From Pholis gunnellus (Eukaryota; Chordata; Actinopteri; Perciformes; Pholidae), in assembly GCA_910591455.2 (NCBI GenBank), contig OU342817.1, forward strand, positions 11,132,415-11,196,414: a DNA stretch of 64,000 nucleotides. The letters are read 5' to 3'. Position numbers and translations under genes: made by a program. The notes below the pieces were generated by a model. The model ran no database searches. It was not told where the DNA came from and saw nothing but the letters and a program-made list of their open reading frames with translations. This document shows, one piece after another, positions 48,930-64,000 of this stretch (its first letter is position 1; every line of letters begins with the position of its first letter).

Positions 48930-51000
48930 CTGATTCTGATTGAGCTGCTGATCTTTGTTGCTGCAATGACGAACCTGACCAGCAGGTGGACACAGCCCCT
49001 TTATGTCACTTTCTCTTCAGCCAGCCAAATCACACACAGGAAGCAACGGCATACATAAACCTGGAATTCTAAAATGAGCATATCCAGGGGATTAGATCTA
49101 ATCCCTTTCAAGTGTGAGAGACAATTATAAATATGACATCTACAGAATTGTACAAATTACACTCAGAGGACACAATGAGATTCACCTGCAATCTGACTGG
49201 ATGGCAGCTGGTATGGCCCATTGAAGCGTGAAAGCAGATGTGTTTGAGTGGCCTTTGTTATTCTAACTGCCTGGGAAACAGTAAGGGACAGAGGTTTAGT
49301 TTTGCTGCAAGGACTTCAAGATTATGTTCGTGAGATAAGACAAAAAGGATTGAGTTTGGGGACAGGGAGGAGGCTGGATTTCTGTCTGACAGAGCAAAGC
49401 CACCTCATCTCCCCCGAGGACTTTTTCCAGCTTGGCTGACTGACTGTCTGTCCTGGTGCTGTAATGACTCTGAGCAAATATATATCCCCAGAAAGCAAAG
49501 ATATATATCCTCAGAAAGAGGGAGAGATTTAATCAGCTGCTTGTATGGAAATCAGTATTGGTCTGAACAGAGTATCAGTGTTCATAGATGAACTATGATT
49601 AAAGCATTTGGACAATATTCTTTTCATGTTTAGACCACGTGCCTATTCCACAGATGAATACGTGAAAATACGCCACCCACCATCCCAAACAGGCTTTCAT
49701 GCCACAGTGAACAATGGTGTTCATCTTTGCCTTTGTGGTTATACTGCTGCAGGAACCACTGGGAAATACAAAATAGGTATTACACCACACCCTAATGGGA
49801 GTGGTTCAACAAGGAAGAGTTTGCATTTACCCTGCTTCAGTTTAATAATGATAATGGACTGGATTTATCTACAACGGGTTTTCTGCCTGCTGGTAAATCA
49901 CTTTGTAAGTGGATGAATGTGAAAAGCAGCTCGGGCAGAATGGACTCTGAACATACTGTGGGAGTAGCTTCTTATCGGTTTTAACACGAAAAGCAAAACC
50001 TGAAAGCATAAGCAATAAAAACAGACCTTGTGCATTTCAATACATTTAAAGCTTCGCTGCTCCAGTCTTCTGGCCAGTTATCAAACTTAATCAGATACAA
50101 AAAATAATCATTGAGATGGCTCTACTTGTAATATATGTTAGCAAGTCACACAACAAGCTGAAAATCACACACATTTGACATATAACAAGTGGTTGATATA
50201 GCTTAAGCGGTGGCAAACAATTGCCCGTTTGCAGATCTAGCAGACGCGTAGAAATATTAGGATTCATTTAGGGTGACCAAATGTAACTCCAACATTCACA
50301 CACACTTAGCTTTGTTTTTGGTCCGGACAAAATCCTGAGGGAATTACCCGGCTCTTTAGCTTCTAATGCTCATCTATGTTCACTATAGTGGCTAGCTTTG
50401 TCTGTCTGCCATTTGGTGCTGAGCGGGGTGCTTACATTTTGTTTATCGGAGCTTCTTTGCTGAAAACTGCGAATTAAATCTAAAAATGGGATGTGGTGAC
50501 ACTGAACCAAACATTCAATTTGTGGATCCTGGAAACCAAAACCAGCTTTAAAAACTCCATAGAGCTGAGGGGAACTGCAGAGTAGTTTGTCACTATGAGC
50601 AACACCTTTCACATTTGACCCATTGTTAAAATAAATACTATAATTTTTAGAATCAGTTTACATCCATGTCTGTCCAAAATGTCATCACTTCAGCAAATTC
50701 CTAATCAGCTTATCCTTGAGTCGAGGTGGTTTGTGCCAGATTCGAAGAAATTCCCTCCAGGTGTTCCTGAGACATCACATTTTCAAGAATAGTGAGGACG
50801 GACGGACGGACAACACGAAAACATAATGCCTCCGGACACGGCTGTTGCCGGTGCAGGTCTGTGATATAAGAAAATGAAACGTCACACGTTAAGGAAATTT
50901 TCAGTCAGATTTTATATATCAATATATAGAGATATTCCAAAGTAATCCATTACAGAAAATCAAAAAGTGGAACCAGTTTGGTCTTCATACAGTTCATCTT
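48930..51000. other. Intergenic between convergent kank4 and lrp8
   Basis: No coding exon recognised. A repeat fragment with GACGGACGGACGGACAACAC and AAAACATAATGCCTCCGG lies at about 50690-50840. The right part probably includes the lrp8 3' UTR, whose end I could not place. Confidence 0.5.
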
Positions 51001-51451
51001 TGCATGTACAGTAGTTGGCTGATCCCTGTCCTTTTCATGAAAAATACTACAGGAGAATGACAAAGTAAACAAAAAGGCACAAATAAACAAAAAAAATCAC
51101 TCTTCTCATTAACACCAAGGTTGAAAAAGATGTGGGAAGTTTTGGGGAAAGGGGACACCATGTTTCACGTGTGCTGACAAAAGAAAAAGGGTTCGCACAC
51201 AAAAAAAGTTGCTAAATGGTGCACAGCAAGAAACGACACAAACCACTTTGGTGGATAATTCAGATTTCTTACAATCGGGGAATGCAGTGTTCTGCTTTTA
51301 TACAAATAAATTAATATACATGTCAACACTTTATCTAAAATCTTATGTACATCTTTTCTTTTACATAATTGTATAATACATTATCAAAAACCTTATGAAA
51401 ACATATTTACAAATCAATGAATCAAAAAGCACCCTCAAAGCTTCTCCACTG

Positions 51452-51583
<132 letters not shown>

Positions 51584-51711
51584 TTACACAGTTTTGTTCC
51601 ATGCAATACACAATGCAGAAGGCATTCTAAGAGGGTTGTGCAACAAAGAGCATACAAAACGGTTCAAATATGGCTGTGGGATGAAATTAGCACTCACATG
51701 CATAATAGTGA

Positions 51712-51731
51712 ACACACACACACACACACAA

Positions 51732-51769
<38 letters not shown>
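51712..51769. repeat. (CA)n microsatellite, interrupted
   Basis: Two CA runs separated by AGCG, 130 bases from the longer array at 51453-51581. Confidence 0.95.
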
Positions 51770-51771
<2 letters not shown>

Positions 51772-53261
51772 ACACAGACTGTTTAAGGTTTATGAATGGA
51801 GTAACAGTGTCTAAATCAGCATGAAGCATGTTCACTGACAATTTGGTCTCAACCTCACTCCATCAGAGTCAGGTTTTAGTTTTCTGTGGTTACATCACTT
51901 GACGGGTCTTTTTCATCACGCAGCCACCAGCTGGGCCCTCCCACATGGCTCTATGCAAAACTGTCTGCTCAGATATCGGCCATCTCAGGAGGAGGAGGGG
52001 AGCGGGTGCTGGAATCCAGCTTGCTTTTGTGAATGTGTGCGTGTCTCGCCTGGAACAATGAATGGCTGCATTGTCAGCTGGTGAGCAATTATGCATGCTG
52101 TTTGTGTTTTCGTAGGGCAAGTGCACATTGTATCCGTCCTCTGGAGAACAGCAGGAATTTGCTATCACTGCACCCTGTGCGTACTTGTGTGCGCATTTGT
52201 CACAGTCAAAAGCGGGCGATCAAATACAATTTTATAACACTCAAGGATTTTTGTAAACCACATAACACTGCAGCCTGACTGAAAGCTGGAGTCTATTGCT
52301 TTTCTCAAACCATTTACCATCGAAACAAGTCATGATAGGAAAGAACTCCCGCGTAAAATCCACTTCCCTCGAACCTCACATCCTCTCTTCTCATACAGTA
52401 GGTTTAATGTCTCTATGTTCTTCTTTTCAATCCACAAACCTGCTGCACTATCCCAAAACTTTGAGGTGTTGGAGGTCAAACAAAAAGATTTCCCCTCAAA
52501 TCAACTGCCCTCCTAAACGCAAGAGAGCTCACCCTTATAGGCTTGCCTCTGAATCAGAAAGAAAGCATATCATGTGGTTATTGAGCTCTCTTAAAATCAG
52601 TCACAATGACAAAAAAAAAAAATCGTACAAAAGAAAACGAAATTCAGGAAAACTACAAACGACAGCTCCATTAATGACATTTATGACATTTGTGATCGAT
52701 TCGAACATGAATCTGTACAGATTGTCCCACCAACGCAGTTGCTGTCCCAGTTTCAGAGCTCCTCCTTCCTACACAGTGTTCCCAGAGCTACACGGCCAAC
52801 CAGGAATAACACAAAGCCCAAATGAATACATCGAGGATGAAACAGAACCTCTCATCATGCCCCGTCACAAAATATAAGACACACAGCACACACCTCACTC
52901 GGTTTTCAATGCAAAAGACTCCAAAAGAGGAACCCGTCCGTTTCCATCTTCCAGTTTAGGTCAATGTTGGGAACACATTACAACACTTTAAAAATTCTGT
53001 ATTTAATTCTCAGCATTTACTGAAGAAAGTAGATCTAGCTCCAGCACAGATACGGTATGAAATCATTTTTTTCAGAATCATGTTACGTCTTAATAAATCA
53101 GCTGTTTTTCAAATGGAAATTGGCACAAAATATGGCTGCATGTAACACTTGATGATATGTTTGTTCGTACTTTCTGCAAACTCAGTCCAAGTCACCCCTG
53201 ACCTCACTGTGTGTGCGCGTGTGCCTAAGCGGCCATCTCCCCCTGAATCCGCTCTCGTGGG

Positions 53262-63476
<10,215 letters not shown>

Positions 63477-64000
63477 CTGCGGGGCGGAGGAGAGAGCGCG
63501 ATAAAGACAGAGGGGGACGCAGCGAGTGTCTTGAGGGGAGGAGAATATGTGATTCATAGTCTACAGAAAACCAGCCATTATCACAGAATGGATGTGTAGT
63601 GGAGGGAAGTTGACTGCCTGACACTATTGTTATTATTACATGGCACCCGATCAAAAAAGATTCATCCTTATAAAAAAATGTCTTTCTCTTCTTGCGATTT
63701 CATTACAATCCAAAGCATTTAACAAACATGTCGGAGGAGTGGAGAATGGGACTGGTATGCGAGCTGCAGCCTTGGGCAATGTGCTGAGCAGGTTCATCCG
63801 GGGGTTGGCATCCTTCTTAGGTGCACCACTTATCAGAATAGACAAGGCCTAACTCATGGGTTTGCCCGCTAATGATTTGGCCCCGGCAGAGGTGTGAGGT
63901 GAGAGCCAGGCAGCTGTGCTCCCGAACAGGAATTTAAATTTTGAGTTTCCCCAGAGAGCTTTTCTCTTAACATCCATTTCATAAAGCGAACACAGTGCTC
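63477..64000. other. lrp8 intron, cut by the window edge
   Basis: Intron upstream of the first visible lrp8 exon. The preceding propeller exon expected from the LDLR gene pattern was not seen before the edge. Confidence 0.6.

Noticed and set aside
52296..52877. 193-codon plus-strand frame downstream of lrp8
   Set aside because: It lies antisense to the probable lrp8 3' UTR, with no domain, no splice signals and a low-complexity composition.

Overview
The window is teleost nuclear DNA, most likely from a percomorph (spiny-rayed) fish. The genes are short-intron vertebrate genes with GT-AG splice sites. The gaps hold long (CA)n arrays, hAT-type MITEs, a decayed non-LTR retroposon and several interspersed repeats that I recognise as common in fish. 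Nothing looks bacterial, viral or plasmid-like, and I see no RNA gene or CRISPR array.

Five protein-coding genes can be reconstructed exon by exon. On the minus strand lie leprot (10887-12631, complete, 131 aa), pgm1 (15107-21128, complete, 564 aa, 11 exons), angptl3 (23060-27245, complete, 480 aa, 7 exons) and lrp8 (53262-63476, the last 8 coding exons; the 5' part lies off the right edge). On the plus strand lies kank4 (40113-48229, 868 aa, 9 coding exons, with a probable upstream noncoding exon ending at 34496). Convergent kank4 and lrp8 are separated by about 5 kb. Left of leprot, a minus-strand CCAAT/TATA-like promoter (6501-6571) with a candidate first exon and a candidate 69-bp second exon (3831-3899) suggests the start of another gene running off the left edge. 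Its identity is unresolved; the position would fit lepr or pde4b.

All five genes have human orthologs on chromosome 1p31-p32 (LEPROT, PGM1, ANGPTL3, KANK4, LRP8), so this is a compacted version of one conserved linkage group. Functionally they are not an operon-like unit. They cover leptin/GH-receptor trafficking (leprot), glycogen and nucleotide-sugar metabolism (pgm1), a liver-secreted lipase inhibitor (angptl3), a talin-binding adhesion/cytoskeleton adaptor (kank4) and an ApoE/reelin receptor of the LDL-receptor family (lrp8). angptl3 and lrp8 both touch lipoprotein biology, but their adjacency is most simply inherited synteny.

I found no convincing new biological system. The best second-look items are: angptl3 lacks the furin site in its linker; its promoter has an HNF1-like palindrome just upstream of a TATA box; pgm1 shows only the 'muscle type' first exon and has an altered phosphate-binding loop; dinucleotide arrays abut splice sites in pgm1 and lrp8; and dock7, the usual host of angptl3, has no visible exon.
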